A stretch of 24,087 bases of DNA from JAAYBT01 sp964404395 (GCA_964404395.1 CAYOKA010000024.1:1-24087); one strand, 5' to 3'. Counted from the stretch's first letter, positions 8,060 to 16,146 are shown. The notes: generated from the sequence alone by a model not told the origin. Translations and numbers: made by a program.

Positions 8060-10612
8060 ATGAAACCTATTGGGCGGATAACAATACCAACAATAATCCC
8101 CGAAAGAATAAAAAGGCTTTCCGATATTGCATACAATCTTTGGTGGACCTGGAACTGCGAAGCTGTTGATTTGTTTAAATCTATTGACTCATCCTTATGG
8201 GAGAAATCCGGTGCCAACCCGGTAGCTTTTCTTAAAAGAATCGGTAGCAAAAGGCTTGAGCATATGGCCGGCAGCACTGACTTTTTAAAATCATATGATG
8301 ATATCATCCGAAGCTTTGACGATTATATGAACAATACCGATACCTGGTTCAACAAAACATATCCGGGTCAGGCCAATCAAACGATTGCATATTTTTCTGC
8401 CGAGTATGGCCTAAACGAATCATTACCTATTTATTCAGGCGGTCTGGGTGTGCTGTCCGGAGATCACTGTAAATCGGCAAGCGATCTTGGCCTACCCTTT
8501 ACTGCAGTTGGTTTGTTCTACAGGCAGGGATATTTTAGTCAGGCAATCAGTTCTGATGGCATACAGGAAACCACATACAATACCCTCAATATCAGCGAAT
8601 TGGCAATAAAGCCGGTTGTTGACGGAAACGATGAAAAGATCCTAATTAGTCTGGATTTACCCGGCAGAGTTGTACATGCTTCCATATGGCTTGTGAAGGT
8701 GGGTAGGGTTAACCTTTATTTGCTTGACACAGATTTGTCCATGAACAGTGAAGACGATAGGAACATAACGGCTAGGCTTTATGGAGGCAATGGCGATACC
8801 AGGATTCAGCAGGAAATGCTGCTTGGAATTGGCGGTGTCAGGGCGCTGAACGCCCTTGGCATACAGCCGGCGGTTTATCATATGAACGAGGGTCACTCCG
8901 CATTCCTGGCTTTTGAGCTAATTAGGAAATGGATGCAGAATGATCACCTTAGTTTTAAGGAAGCTTGCGAAATGGTAAGCTCCTCCTCAATCTTCACCAT
9001 TCATACTCCCGTACCGGCGGGCATAGATGTGTTCTCACACAATTCCATCGACATGTACTTTTCATCATTCAGAGAAATTTTCGGCATTAGCCGTGAAGAG
9101 TTTATGAGCCTCGGCTCTGACGGGAATGATCATTCCGGTTTTAATATGGCCTATCTGGCAATGAAAATGACTTCCGGCAGAAATGGCGTCAGTAAGCTCC
9201 ATGGGAAAGTTACACGCCGAATGTTCAACAACCTGTGGGCTGGTGTTCCCGAAACAGAAGTTCCCATTACTCACGTTACAAATGGTATACATACGCTGAC
9301 ATGGCTCTCAAAACCGTATAAGGAGGTCTTTGATAAGTATCTGCCCGCCGGTTGGGAAAAGCTCATAGACAACAAGGCGCACCAGGAGGCAATTGATAAT
9401 ATCCCGGATGAGGTGCTCTGGCAGGAGCACATGAAGCTGAAAGAGGATATGTCTGCCTATATTAGAAACAGAATTGCCCTGGCTTCAACCTCCGACCCCT
9501 TTACCGGGCAGTGCAGCACGATTAATCCCAACGTGCTTACAATTGGCTTTTCCAGACGCTTTGCCACATATAAGCGTGCCGCGCTGATATTCCGTGATAT
9601 TAACCGCATTAAAAAGATACTCAATGCGGAAGGCAGACCGGTCCAGATTGTTTTTGCCGGAAAGGCACACCCCGCCGACAAGCCCGCGCAGGATGTCATT
9701 AAGTACATTAATGATATTTCTGAGCAGGAGGGCTTTATAGGGAAGGTTTTCCTGCTGGAGAACTATAATATTTCCCTTGCGCGTCGACTGGTTCAAAGTG
9801 TTGATGTTTGGCTAAACAACCCCCGTATGCCTTTAGAAGCCAGCGGTACCAGCGGTATGAAGGCAGGCTTGAACGGTGTCATTAATTTGAGCGTACTAGA
9901 TGGTTGGTGGCGAGAAGGTTATAATGGAACTAATGGCTGGGCTATCGGTTCTAAAGTAGTATATGAAAATGAATACCATCAGGATTATGCCGACAGCGAA
10001 TCCTTGTATGCTATTCTTGAGGATAGTTTGATTCCTGCATATTACGAGAGAAATGAAAATGATGTTCCAATGAAGTGGGTTAATATAATGAAGGAATCAA
10101 TTAAGTCTCTGTCAGCCAAATTTAGTACCCACAGGATGCTCAGGGATTATACGACGCAGCTGTATATGCCCTCAATAGAGCACACCAGAAGGATTTTGGG
10201 CATTGGATTAAATGATTTTCATTTGGTTGCAGAGCTTGCACAGTGGAGAAAGAAAGTGGAGGACAACTGGCATGGTGTCAATATAAGCTCCGCGGGCCTG
10301 CCTGCCAGATTTCCTGCCAATCCGGGAGCGATAGTTGTCCCGGAAGCGGTGGTGAGCCTTGGCATCCTGAGGCCTGAGGATGTGAGCGTGGAATTCTATT
10401 ACATCTGTCAGGATGGCAGCACAGAATCGTCAATTGGCAAGTATTTACAATTGCAATGTGCTGAGGAAGTAAGTCACGGCACCTTCAGGTATAAAGGCGA
10501 GCTCCATTTGACAGACAGCGGAGAATACAGCTATAACTTTTTGATATTGCCCGCTCACCAATTTTTGTCAGACAAATTTGGCTTAAGACTCGTAAAATGG
10601 GCTGAAAAATAG
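8060..10612 (+). CDS. glgP: Alpha-glucan (glycogen/maltodextrin) phosphorylase
   Basis: A GT35-family phosphorylase of 850 residues that cleaves alpha-1,4-glucan with phosphate to release glucose-1-phosphate. It belongs to the shorter alpha-glucan phosphorylase type with an N-terminal DUF3417-like region (RIKRLSDIAYNLWWTWN). Visible conserved blocks are AYFSAEYGLNESLPIYSGGLGVLSGDH cut by residue 150, HMNEGHSAFLAFE, VTNGIHTLTW, GFSRRFATYKRA and the PLP site EASGTSGMKAGLNG with Lys601. The start is ATG 8060 because GGAGG ends 5 bases before it (GGAGGTAATAATG); the in-frame ATG at 8033 has no such site. A carboxypeptidase-like gene follows after 34 bases and is probably cotranscribed. The product is cytoplasmic and feeds glycolysis with phosphorylated sugar without ATP cost, which fits the PPi-based glycolysis genes elsewhere in the window. 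Confidence 0.95.
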   Translation: MKPIGRITIPTIIPERIKRLSDIAYNLWWTWNCEAVDLFKSIDSSLWEKSGANPVAFLKRIGSKRLEHMAGSTDFLKSYDDIIRSFDDYMNNTDTWFNKTYPGQANQTIAYFSAEYGLNESLPIYSGGLGVLSGDHCKSASDLGLPFTAVGLFYRQGYFSQAISSDGIQETTYNTLNISELAIKPVVDGNDEKILISLDLPGRVVHASIWLVKVGRVNLYLLDTDLSMNSEDDRNITARLYGGNGDTRIQQEMLLGIGGVRALNALGIQPAVYHMNEGHSAFLAFELIRKWMQNDHLSFKEACEMVSSSSIFTIHTPVPAGIDVFSHNSIDMYFSSFREIFGISREEFMSLGSDGNDHSGFNMAYLAMKMTSGRNGVSKLHGKVTRRMFNNLWAGVPETEVPITHVTNGIHTLTWLSKPYKEVFDKYLPAGWEKLIDNKAHQEAIDNIPDEVLWQEHMKLKEDMSAYIRNRIALASTSDPFTGQCSTINPNVLTIGFSRRFATYKRAALIFRDINRIKKILNAEGRPVQIVFAGKAHPADKPAQDVIKYINDISEQEGFIGKVFLLENYNISLARRLVQSVDVWLNNPRMPLEASGTSGMKAGLNGVINLSVLDGWWREGYNGTNGWAIGSKVVYENEYHQDYADSESLYAILEDSLIPAYYERNENDVPMKWVNIMKESIKSLSAKFSTHRMLRDYTTQLYMPSIEHTRRILGIGLNDFHLVAELAQWRKKVEDNWHGVNISSAGLPARFPANPGAIVVPEAVVSLGILRPEDVSVEFYYICQDGSTESSIGKYLQLQCAEEVSHGTFRYKGELHLTDSGEYSYNFLILPAHQFLSDKFGLRLVKWAEK

Positions 10613-10646
10613 TAGAATATAAACAAACGATTGATCGGAGGAATAA

Positions 10647-12002
10647 ATGCTTAAAAGATCCTTTGCGATCCTGCTCACAATATTTTATATAGTCTTTTCT
10701 TTTAACATAAGCCTTGCAGACAGGGATCCAAGCGAGGATGTCCGCTCCGGCGCTGATACTGTTGATCGTTCTGTTACCAGTGCAGGCTCTGACGCAGGTG
10801 TTGATATCATTATCGGCACTGATACAGCTGCTTCCGTCCTTGAAATCAGCGCGCCCTCTGCCATACTGATTGAGGCTGAGACCGGTCAGATCCTGTACAG
10901 TAAAGAAAGCAATTCTCTCCGTCACATTTCTGCTGCCTGCAAAATTATGACGATTCTGGTTGCCATAGAAAACGCCGACCTGAGCTCTAATGTCACGGTT
11001 AGCGCCGATTCTGCCGTACCTGAAGGTTCTGCGCTGAATCTTGAAATAGGAGCAAAATATCGGCTGCTCGAGCTGCTGTATGCTACTATGCTTACCTCCG
11101 CCAATGACGCAGCCATTGCTATTGCAGAACATGTTTCATCAGGTAAAATCAACAAATTTGTAGATAAAATGAATGAAACAGCGACTAAATTGGGTATGGA
11201 AAACACTCACTTTTCCAACCCGACCGGTTTACTGGACATTAGACAATATACCACTGCAGGGGATGTAGCACTGTTAATAAAATATGCGATACAAAATCCC
11301 ACTTTTAACATGCTTTTCTCGGCAAAATCCAGACCCTGGTATGGTGCGGGAAATTATGCGGATATTATGACGAGCTCAAATCAACTGTTTTGGTCCTATG
11401 AGGGTATTGTGGGTGGTAAAGCCGGCTATAACAACAAGGGTCAACAAACCATAGTATCCACTGCCCTGCGAACAAATGCCGAGCTTATTTGCGTTGTCCT
11501 TGATGCCCCCGAAAAAACAATGTACGATGATGCCACGGCATTATTTGATTATGGCTTCAACAACTTTTGGAAAAGCACACTGGTAAGAAAGGGCGAACTG
11601 TTGAAAACTGCAGAGCTTGATGGAAAACCCATTCGCCTTGTCAGTCAGAGCGATATCATGTATATGCATCCTATTGGCGAGAGCTACATTAAGGAATTCA
11701 GCTCTGTAGCAGAACTGTCCTTGCCGCTGAGAACAACAATTCCGGCGGGCACTGCCACATATGTCCTGGATGATGGCACTGAGGTGAATATAAGTCTTTA
11801 CCCCGAGACCAATATTATTCCGCCGGATGATACAGGCACGAGGATGAAAAAGGATATTGCAGCGAACAGGGATATATTCATACTTATCATTGTATTTGTT
11901 GCGGTTGAAGCAATTCTAATACTGTTCAACCTTGGTAAGCTCTTCGGGAAGCTCTATACATATCTAATAAATAGAATCAACCAAAAGAGAAGAATAGACT
12001 AA
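10647..12002 (+). CDS. D-alanyl-D-alanine carboxypeptidase-like (S11) protein with altered catalytic motifs
   Basis: A 451-residue protein with a signal peptide (residues 1-24), a low-complexity Asp/Ser/Thr linker (25-66), an S11 peptidase-type domain (about 67-290), a C-terminal sheet domain and a C-terminal membrane helix (about 397-420) with a basic tail. This is the DacF/DacB-like architecture of low-molecular-weight penicillin-binding proteins, which trim the terminal D-Ala of peptidoglycan stems. The middle motif is intact as SAN (151-153). The SxxK motif is not: around Lys99 the sequence is ISAACK, with Ala96 where the nucleophilic Ser should be and Ser one place earlier. The KTG box reads KAG (258-260). 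The fold is therefore clear but activity is doubtful; it may be a scaffold or sensor. GGAGG precedes the ATG, 34 bases after glgP. Confidence 0.88.
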   Translation: MLKRSFAILLTIFYIVFSFNISLADRDPSEDVRSGADTVDRSVTSAGSDAGVDIIIGTDTAASVLEISAPSAILIEAETGQILYSKESNSLRHISAACKIMTILVAIENADLSSNVTVSADSAVPEGSALNLEIGAKYRLLELLYATMLTSANDAAIAIAEHVSSGKINKFVDKMNETATKLGMENTHFSNPTGLLDIRQYTTAGDVALLIKYAIQNPTFNMLFSAKSRPWYGAGNYADIMTSSNQLFWSYEGIVGGKAGYNNKGQQTIVSTALRTNAELICVVLDAPEKTMYDDATALFDYGFNNFWKSTLVRKGELLKTAELDGKPIRLVSQSDIMYMHPIGESYIKEFSSVAELSLPLRTTIPAGTATYVLDDGTEVNISLYPETNIIPPDDTGTRMKKDIAANRDIFILIIVFVAVEAILILFNLGKLFGKLYTYLINRINQKRRID

Positions 12003-12051
12003 GTTACAGGTATAGAATCTGCAACTTAGCCTAATCATCAGACTAACTATC

Positions 12052-12804
12052 TCAGTATTCATAGATTATACTTACATTTGCGCTAATCTCTAAAGAGCCA
12101 GCCTCTACGGGTGTCTGGTTACTGGATGCTGCTTTCATATCATATACCGCATAATTGCTCAAGGAACTATAGCCACCGCCTTCATTAACTGAGATTGGGG
12201 CTATGAGCTCCACTCCCAGTGCTCCGGCAATAGTATTTGCCTTTTTCTTTGCTGCCAAAACTGCATTTCCCAGTGCTTCATTATAGAACTCCTCATAGTT
12301 GCTCAGTCCGAAGCTAATATTACTGCTGGTGTTTACTCCGCTTTGTGCTGCGGCATCGATAACAGAGCCGGTCTTTGTCAAATCCCTCACTGTCACATTA
12401 ACTGAGTTTCTGACAGAATAACCGACTATATTGCTTATTCTTGTATTTTCGTCATAATCGTACTTGGGCTGCATTGAATAGTTTACGGTCTTTATATCCT
12501 CTGCCTTTACACCTGAAGCCTTGATAGATGCTATGACCTTATCCATTGCAGTCGCATTTGCATTCTGTGCAACCAAGGCATCCTTATCCTCAGTGATGAC
12601 CCCCAGATTGATTGTGGCAAAATCAGGAGATGCACTTACCCTGGCCTGTCCGGATACACTTATTGTTCTTTTGTCCTTTGCTTCTTCCTCAGCCTGAGCC
12701 GTCATATTACCATACAAGCCGAATGCCATTACCGCAAGTGTAGCAACTGCAAGTAGCAGAGCCACCAGTGTAATCTTGCTCTTAATTGTAAATGTCTGTG
12801 TCAT
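12052..12804 (-). CDS. SIMPL-domain (DUF541) exported protein
   Basis: A 250-residue protein with an N-terminal hydrophobic signal or anchor (about 13-33, VALLLAVATLAVMAFGLYG, then AQA). The rest is a SIMPL/DUF541 domain beginning ISVSGQARVSASPDFATINLGV and containing the usual YSMQPKYDY and VGYSVRNSVNVTVRDL blocks. The family includes bacterial outer-surface or periplasmic proteins such as YggE-type proteins linked to oxidative stress; its biochemical role is unclear. GGAGGG lies 8 bases before the ATG. It is downstream of the activase-like trio, with 94 bases between that contain two copies of the short repeat, so cotranscription is possible but not shown. It converges on the carboxypeptidase gene across 49 bases. 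Confidence 0.9.
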   Translation of the reverse strand: MTQTFTIKSKITLVALLLAVATLAVMAFGLYGNMTAQAEEEAKDKRTISVSGQARVSASPDFATINLGVITEDKDALVAQNANATAMDKVIASIKASGVKAEDIKTVNYSMQPKYDYDENTRISNIVGYSVRNSVNVTVRDLTKTGSVIDAAAQSGVNTSSNISFGLSNYEEFYNEALGNAVLAAKKKANTIAGALGVELIAPISVNEGGGYSSLSNYAVYDMKAASSNQTPVEAGSLEISANVSIIYEY

Positions 12805-12870
12805 GGAAATTCCCTCCTTCGATAAAACTTATTCTCCTTAAATAGACAGGCATCGCTGCATAAAAGTTCC

Positions 12871-12922
12871 CTTTATATGGGGACGGTTCTCCCATCCTTT
12901 ATATGGGAACGGTTCTCCCACC
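12871..12922 (+). repeat. Two tandem 26-bp repeats with GGGGACGGTTCTCCC core
   Basis: Copies at 12871-12896 and 12897-12922 both start CTTTATATGGG and differ at only two positions (GGGGACGG versus GGGAACGG, and the last bases). The second copy overlaps the end of the activase gene, which reads GGG AGA ACC GTT CCC ATA TAA on the minus strand. The core is the same as in the cluster at 15388-15630. Confidence 0.85.
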
Positions 12923-13888
12923 CTTGATAAATGACCACTTGCCGCACCGATCCCCCCATCTGGCTTGGACAGTATTATCCGAAATGAGCTCAACTATTTC
13001 ACACATGCCTGCACACCCATCACACTCCTTGCTTCTGGTGCTGTAGGCTCTTTTCATGGCTTCAAAGCCGGTAAAGCCTGTAGTAAAGCTGTTACCGGCC
13101 ATGCTGAGCTGCCGTGTGATTAGCGCTGCTCCGTAAGCTCCCATGACTTCGTAATTCTCAGGTATGATTATTTTCATGGACAAGGCTCTTTCAAATGCAG
13201 CTACAATCCCCTTATTGGCTGCAACTCCCCCCTGAAAAATAACAGGTTCCATAATTTCCTTTCCCTTGGCCAGATTGCTCAGATAATTTCTCACCAGCGC
13301 GTCACAAAGGCCATTGACAATATCCTCATTGCTGTGACCCGACTGTTGCTTATGTATCATGTCCGATTCTGCGAAAACAGCGCATCTGCCTGCTATTCTG
13401 ACGGGAAAAGACGATTGCAGCGCCAGATCTCCGAACTCCTCAATAGGCACGCCGAGTCTGGCAGCCTGCCTGTCAAGAAAAGAGCCGGTTCCGGCTGCAC
13501 ATACTGTATTCATGGCGAAATCATATACTACACCATTTCTTAGAATAATAATTTTCGAGTCCTGTCCGCCTATTTCAATAATGGTTCTTACATCGGGGAT
13601 TACAGACTGTGCCGCTATTGCATGGGTTGTTATCTCATTTTTTATAATATCAGCCCCTACAATAACTCCTGCCAGCTCACGTCCGCTTCCGGTGACACCA
13701 ACTCCTACAATCCTCGGATAGCTCAAATCTGTCGCAATTTCCTTAAGCCCCTGCACCAGAGATTGGATTGGTTGACCACAGGTTCTCTTGTAAAGCTTTA
13801 GGCTTATATTTCCTTTACAATCTGTCAATATCAGGTTTGTGCTGACGGAACCTATATCAATTCCAAGATAGTAGCCGTCCGACCTCAT
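12899..13888 (-). CDS. Acyl-CoA dehydratase activase-like ATPase (BadF/BadG/BcrA/BcrD family)
   Basis: An ASKHA-fold ATPase of 329 residues related to the activators of (R)-2-hydroxyacyl-CoA dehydratases and benzoyl-CoA reductases. Landmarks are YLGIDIGSVSTNLIL (7-21, phosphate 1), VTGSGRELAG (65-74), IEIGGQDSKII (105-115), and two cysteines, Cys130 (NTVCAAGTGSFLDRQA) and Cys169 (IAGRCAVFAESDMIHKQQ), that in the family hold one [4Fe-4S] between two subunits. A further C-terminal Cys group (289, 292, 296, 315) may bind metal. I chose ATG 13888 (GGGAG 9 bases before); ATG 13927 is possible. It overlaps the upstream gene by 32 bases. The last residues, GRTVPI, and the stop come from the short repeat. 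The electron acceptor it energises is presumably one of the two upstream proteins; the pathway is not known. Confidence 0.88.
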   Translation of the reverse strand: MRSDGYYLGIDIGSVSTNLILTDCKGNISLKLYKRTCGQPIQSLVQGLKEIATDLSYPRIVGVGVTGSGRELAGVIVGADIIKNEITTHAIAAQSVIPDVRTIIEIGGQDSKIIILRNGVVYDFAMNTVCAAGTGSFLDRQAARLGVPIEEFGDLALQSSFPVRIAGRCAVFAESDMIHKQQSGHSNEDIVNGLCDALVRNYLSNLAKGKEIMEPVIFQGGVAANKGIVAAFERALSMKIIIPENYEVMGAYGAALITRQLSMAGNSFTTGFTGFEAMKRAYSTRSKECDGCAGMCEIVELISDNTVQARWGDRCGKWSFIKGGRTVPI

Positions 13889-14975
13889 ACTTTCCGCGCT
13901 CCCTTCTTTTTTCAAGCATATCGACAAAGGCCTCCACTCTGGTCATATAACCCGCTTCGCCGGTCATTTCATCAATAATCAGGATCAGAACCGGTATATC
14001 CAGTGCTCGCTCAACAGATGGCAAAAGGCTTTTTGCCACAATCTCGGGCATGCATGAGAAAGGGAAAATCTGAATCACTCCATCGTAGCCATTTTGTGCA
14101 TACATCACCGTATTTCCCACAGTTTCCTGAGCGTGTCCCCCAACCATCGCACCCAGCCATGGTTTTGCTGCTTCCTGGTACCTCAAGTCTCGGGGCAAAT
14201 GAAGTCCCTTTTTAATTATATGCTCAATTATCCAGTTGCTTATCGTCACCTTCCTGTCAACCTCCACACCCATTCTTCCAAGCCTTTGTTGAATTTCAAA
14301 GCTGGCAAACTGTTCAATCCCCGTGTAAATCTCGCCAACAATACCTACTTTGAGAGGGCTTGCCTCAGGCTTTTGCGCAACTGCTCTCAGCTCCTGCTCA
14401 GTCTCCTTTAATAGACATGCAATTTCCTTATACCCGTGTTTTTGTATTACAGTCTTTCCAAAACTCCTGTATATTTTGTCAACACAGCCGGGCTCATGTT
14501 CGCGAGCTCTTGTTTTAAAGGACAGCATTTCCAGTTCATCTATGCGCTTGGCGAGCATGACAGCACGTCCTATAGCCGATGGCAAATGAACTCGGGACAT
14601 GTTTCCCGTAACAATTCTCATTATTTCCCCGACAAGCTCACCTATGCCGCCGCTTCCTACCTCAAGTGTAATTACCTCCATTACATATCCCGCTTCTGCA
14701 AGTATTTCGCGATGCATCTGAGAATAGTAGCCGAATCTGCAAGGTCCACACCCGCCTGCCATAATTATGGTATCTGCTCCCATTTCGTATGCCTGAATAT
14801 AATTGCCTATGTTGATTTTTAAGGGAAGGCAGATCATTTCAGTACAATATCTGGCACCCAGCTCTAATGCTTTCCTGTTGCTAAAGGGTGGTATTACATA
14901 CTCAACGTCCAGATCATCAAGTATTGATTTGACAACGATATATGTGTTCCCCAGGTGTGGGAAGGTTATCTTCAT
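13857..14975 (-). CDS. 2-hydroxyacyl-CoA dehydratase/activase-related protein (COG3581-like)
   Basis: A 372-residue protein of the activase-related group that in many anaerobes is either separate or fused to the ATPase. Conserved Cys motifs are ARYCTEMICLPLKINIG (Cys44, Cys49), GGCGPCRFGYYSQMHREIL (Cys76, Cys79) and FPFSCMPE (late Cys), suggesting an Fe-S cluster. The ending DEMTGEAGYMTRVEAFVDML closely matches the ending DEHSGEAGFNTRLEAFTDML of the next gene upstream, so the two are paralogous in their C-terminal part. The start is ATG 14975, with GGAG 8 bases before it and the family-like MKITFPHLGN; the frame is open to 15038 but those extra residues look non-native. It overlaps the upstream gene by 59 bases. 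No substrate can be assigned. Confidence 0.82.
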   Translation of the reverse strand: MKITFPHLGNTYIVVKSILDDLDVEYVIPPFSNRKALELGARYCTEMICLPLKINIGNYIQAYEMGADTIIMAGGCGPCRFGYYSQMHREILAEAGYVMEVITLEVGSGGIGELVGEIMRIVTGNMSRVHLPSAIGRAVMLAKRIDELEMLSFKTRAREHEPGCVDKIYRSFGKTVIQKHGYKEIACLLKETEQELRAVAQKPEASPLKVGIVGEIYTGIEQFASFEIQQRLGRMGVEVDRKVTISNWIIEHIIKKGLHLPRDLRYQEAAKPWLGAMVGGHAQETVGNTVMYAQNGYDGVIQIFPFSCMPEIVAKSLLPSVERALDIPVLILIIDEMTGEAGYMTRVEAFVDMLEKRRERGKYEVGRLLSWN

Positions 14976-16095
14976 TGTATCTTCTCCAGTGCAGCATATC
15001 AGTAAAGGCCTCAAGCCTTGTATTAAAACCGGCTTCACCCGAATGCTCGTCTATTGTCATTGTGATAAAGGGAATTTCGGACTCTTTCCTAATTTTGCGC
15101 TCTATAAGGTCATTGACGAAGGAGTCAATTCCGCAGCCAAAGCACGTAACGCATATGATCCCATTCACCTCACCTGTTCGGGCTAAATGCATCACTGCTC
15201 CATAGGCAGTCCTGCCATGATACCAGAACATCGGCTTTTCCAATTCGGCTGCATGTCTGTTAATATTCTCACGGGTTACCATTTCAATTGTCTTCACACA
15301 TATCCCGCGCTTTTCCAGCTTACCAAGCAAATCCATGCTGATATATCTGTCATATATTGTATATGGATGCCCTATCACAGCCACCCAAAGCGCGGGGACG
15401 GTTCTCCCAACCAGGGGGACGGTTCTCTCGGTTTTGGCAAAATGTGAATGTGTAGGCAAATCAGACAATTGAGGGGACGACAATTGAGGGGACAGTTCTC
15501 GCACTTGCTCATTACTTGGCTTTTCTGAGCTATTGGGAGAACCGTCCCCTCTGAGAATAGGAGAACCGTCCCCTCTGAGAAAACCGTCCCTCTGGGAGAA
15601 CCGCCCCCCTCGGAGGAACCGTCCCCCGTCCTCTAGCTGCAAGCGGGTTAATGCGCCCTTATAAGCAGCTAAGGCATCGCGCTTGCTTGCGCCGATTGTC
15701 GCCGCCATCCGGACAGCTGCTTTCACACCATCTTTCTCGGACCTTCTCATATTCACCTCAGTATCAATCAATTTAGGCACGCCCTTTATTGTGTGCCTGA
15801 TCACATCAGGAAGCCCCCCAAATTCGGGGCAGACATATTCACCCTTTGAAATGCTTGTGAATCTTGGCACAAGAATATAATCAACCCGATCCATGATATT
15901 GATTACATGTCCGAAAAAGAGCTTCACGGGCAGACATGCCTCATCTACACAAGCCTTTACCCCATCGTTTAGAATTCGCTTATTCGTCAGCTCGGATACG
16001 ATAATTTCCGCTCCCAATTCAGTAAAAAAGGTCTCCCAAAACCTATTGAATTTATAATAAAACATGCCCCTGGGAATTCCGATTTTCACACACAA
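14917..16095 (-). CDS. 2-hydroxyacyl-CoA dehydratase/activase-related protein (COG3580-like) with repeat-derived insertion
   Basis: First gene of the activase-like trio, 392 residues. The N-terminal half (KIGIPRGMFYYKFNRFW..., ACVDEACLPVKLFFGH, EYVCPEFGGLPD) and the C-terminal half (VAVIGHPYTIYDRYISMDLL, CVTCFGCGIDSFVNDL, TIDEHSGEAGFNTRLEAF) both look conserved, with Cys residues suited to Fe-S binding. Between them, residues about 156-236 (81 residues) are low-complexity and encoded almost wholly by GGGGACGGTTCTC-type repeats; they contain RGDGSP twice and RTVP twice. Without them the protein is about 311 residues, near what I would expect for the family. The start is TTG 16095 after GGCGAGG, or GTG 16089, which gives the more familiar MKIGIPRG. 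Function is unknown; presumed cytoplasmic redox partner of the ATPase. Confidence 0.82.
   Translation of the reverse strand: MCVKIGIPRGMFYYKFNRFWETFFTELGAEIIVSELTNKRILNDGVKACVDEACLPVKLFFGHVINIMDRVDYILVPRFTSISKGEYVCPEFGGLPDVIRHTIKGVPKLIDTEVNMRRSEKDGVKAAVRMAATIGASKRDALAAYKGALTRLQLEDGGRFLRGGRFSQRDGFLRGDGSPILRGDGSPNSSEKPSNEQVRELSPQLSSPQLSDLPTHSHFAKTERTVPLVGRTVPALWVAVIGHPYTIYDRYISMDLLGKLEKRGICVKTIEMVTRENINRHAAELEKPMFWYHGRTAYGAVMHLARTGEVNGIICVTCFGCGIDSFVNDLIERKIRKESEIPFITMTIDEHSGEAGFNTRLEAFTDMLHWRRYNEDNLPTPGEHIYRCQINT
15388..15630. repeat. Cluster of at least eight short repeats in two opposed groups, in frame inside a gene
   Basis: Plus-orientation copies of GGGGACGGTTCTC(C): 15394-15408, 15415-15429 and a variant with GGGGACAGTTCTC at 15488-15500. 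Minus-orientation copies (GGGAGAACCGTCCCC and variants): 15535-15549, 15560-15573, 15577-15590, 15594-15609 and 15612-15627. The two groups face each other and could form a large imperfect hairpin in DNA or RNA. The whole tract is 243 nt, divisible by three, with no stop on the minus strand. Copies 15535-15573 form a 24-25 nt tandem encoding RGDGSPIL and RGDGSP. Confidence 0.9.
15464..15493. repeat. Perfect 15-bp tandem duplication
   Basis: GACAATTGAGGGGAC occurs at 15464-15478 and again at 15479-15493. On the minus strand it encodes the duplicated peptide SPQLS. It lies at the junction between the two opposed repeat groups. Confidence 0.9.
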
Positions 16096-16146
16096 CTGCC
16101 CAACACCTCGCCTTCCATATTATTGACATATCGGTGCAGAATATGC

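Noticed and set aside
10485..11132. 215-codon ORF on the minus strand across the end of glgP and the carboxypeptidase-like gene
   Set aside because: It runs opposite two well-supported genes, has no ribosome binding site and no recognisable protein features.
12001..12029. Terminator between the carboxypeptidase-like and SIMPL genes
   Set aside because: AAGTTACAG pairs with CTGCAACTT apart from one base, but no T run follows on either strand, so I do not call it an intrinsic terminator.
13359..13721. 120-codon plus-strand ORF inside the activase gene
   Set aside because: Antisense shadow of a conserved coding region, Ser/Pro/Thr-rich with no start signal.
14975..15038. N-terminal extension of the middle trio protein
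   Set aside because: The frame is open, but ATG 14975 has the ribosome binding site and begins with the expected MKITFPHLGN.
15394..15627. CRISPR-like array
   Set aside because: Repeats are only about 15 bases, irregularly spaced, in both orientations and inside a protein-coding frame; there are no uniform spacers or cas genes.
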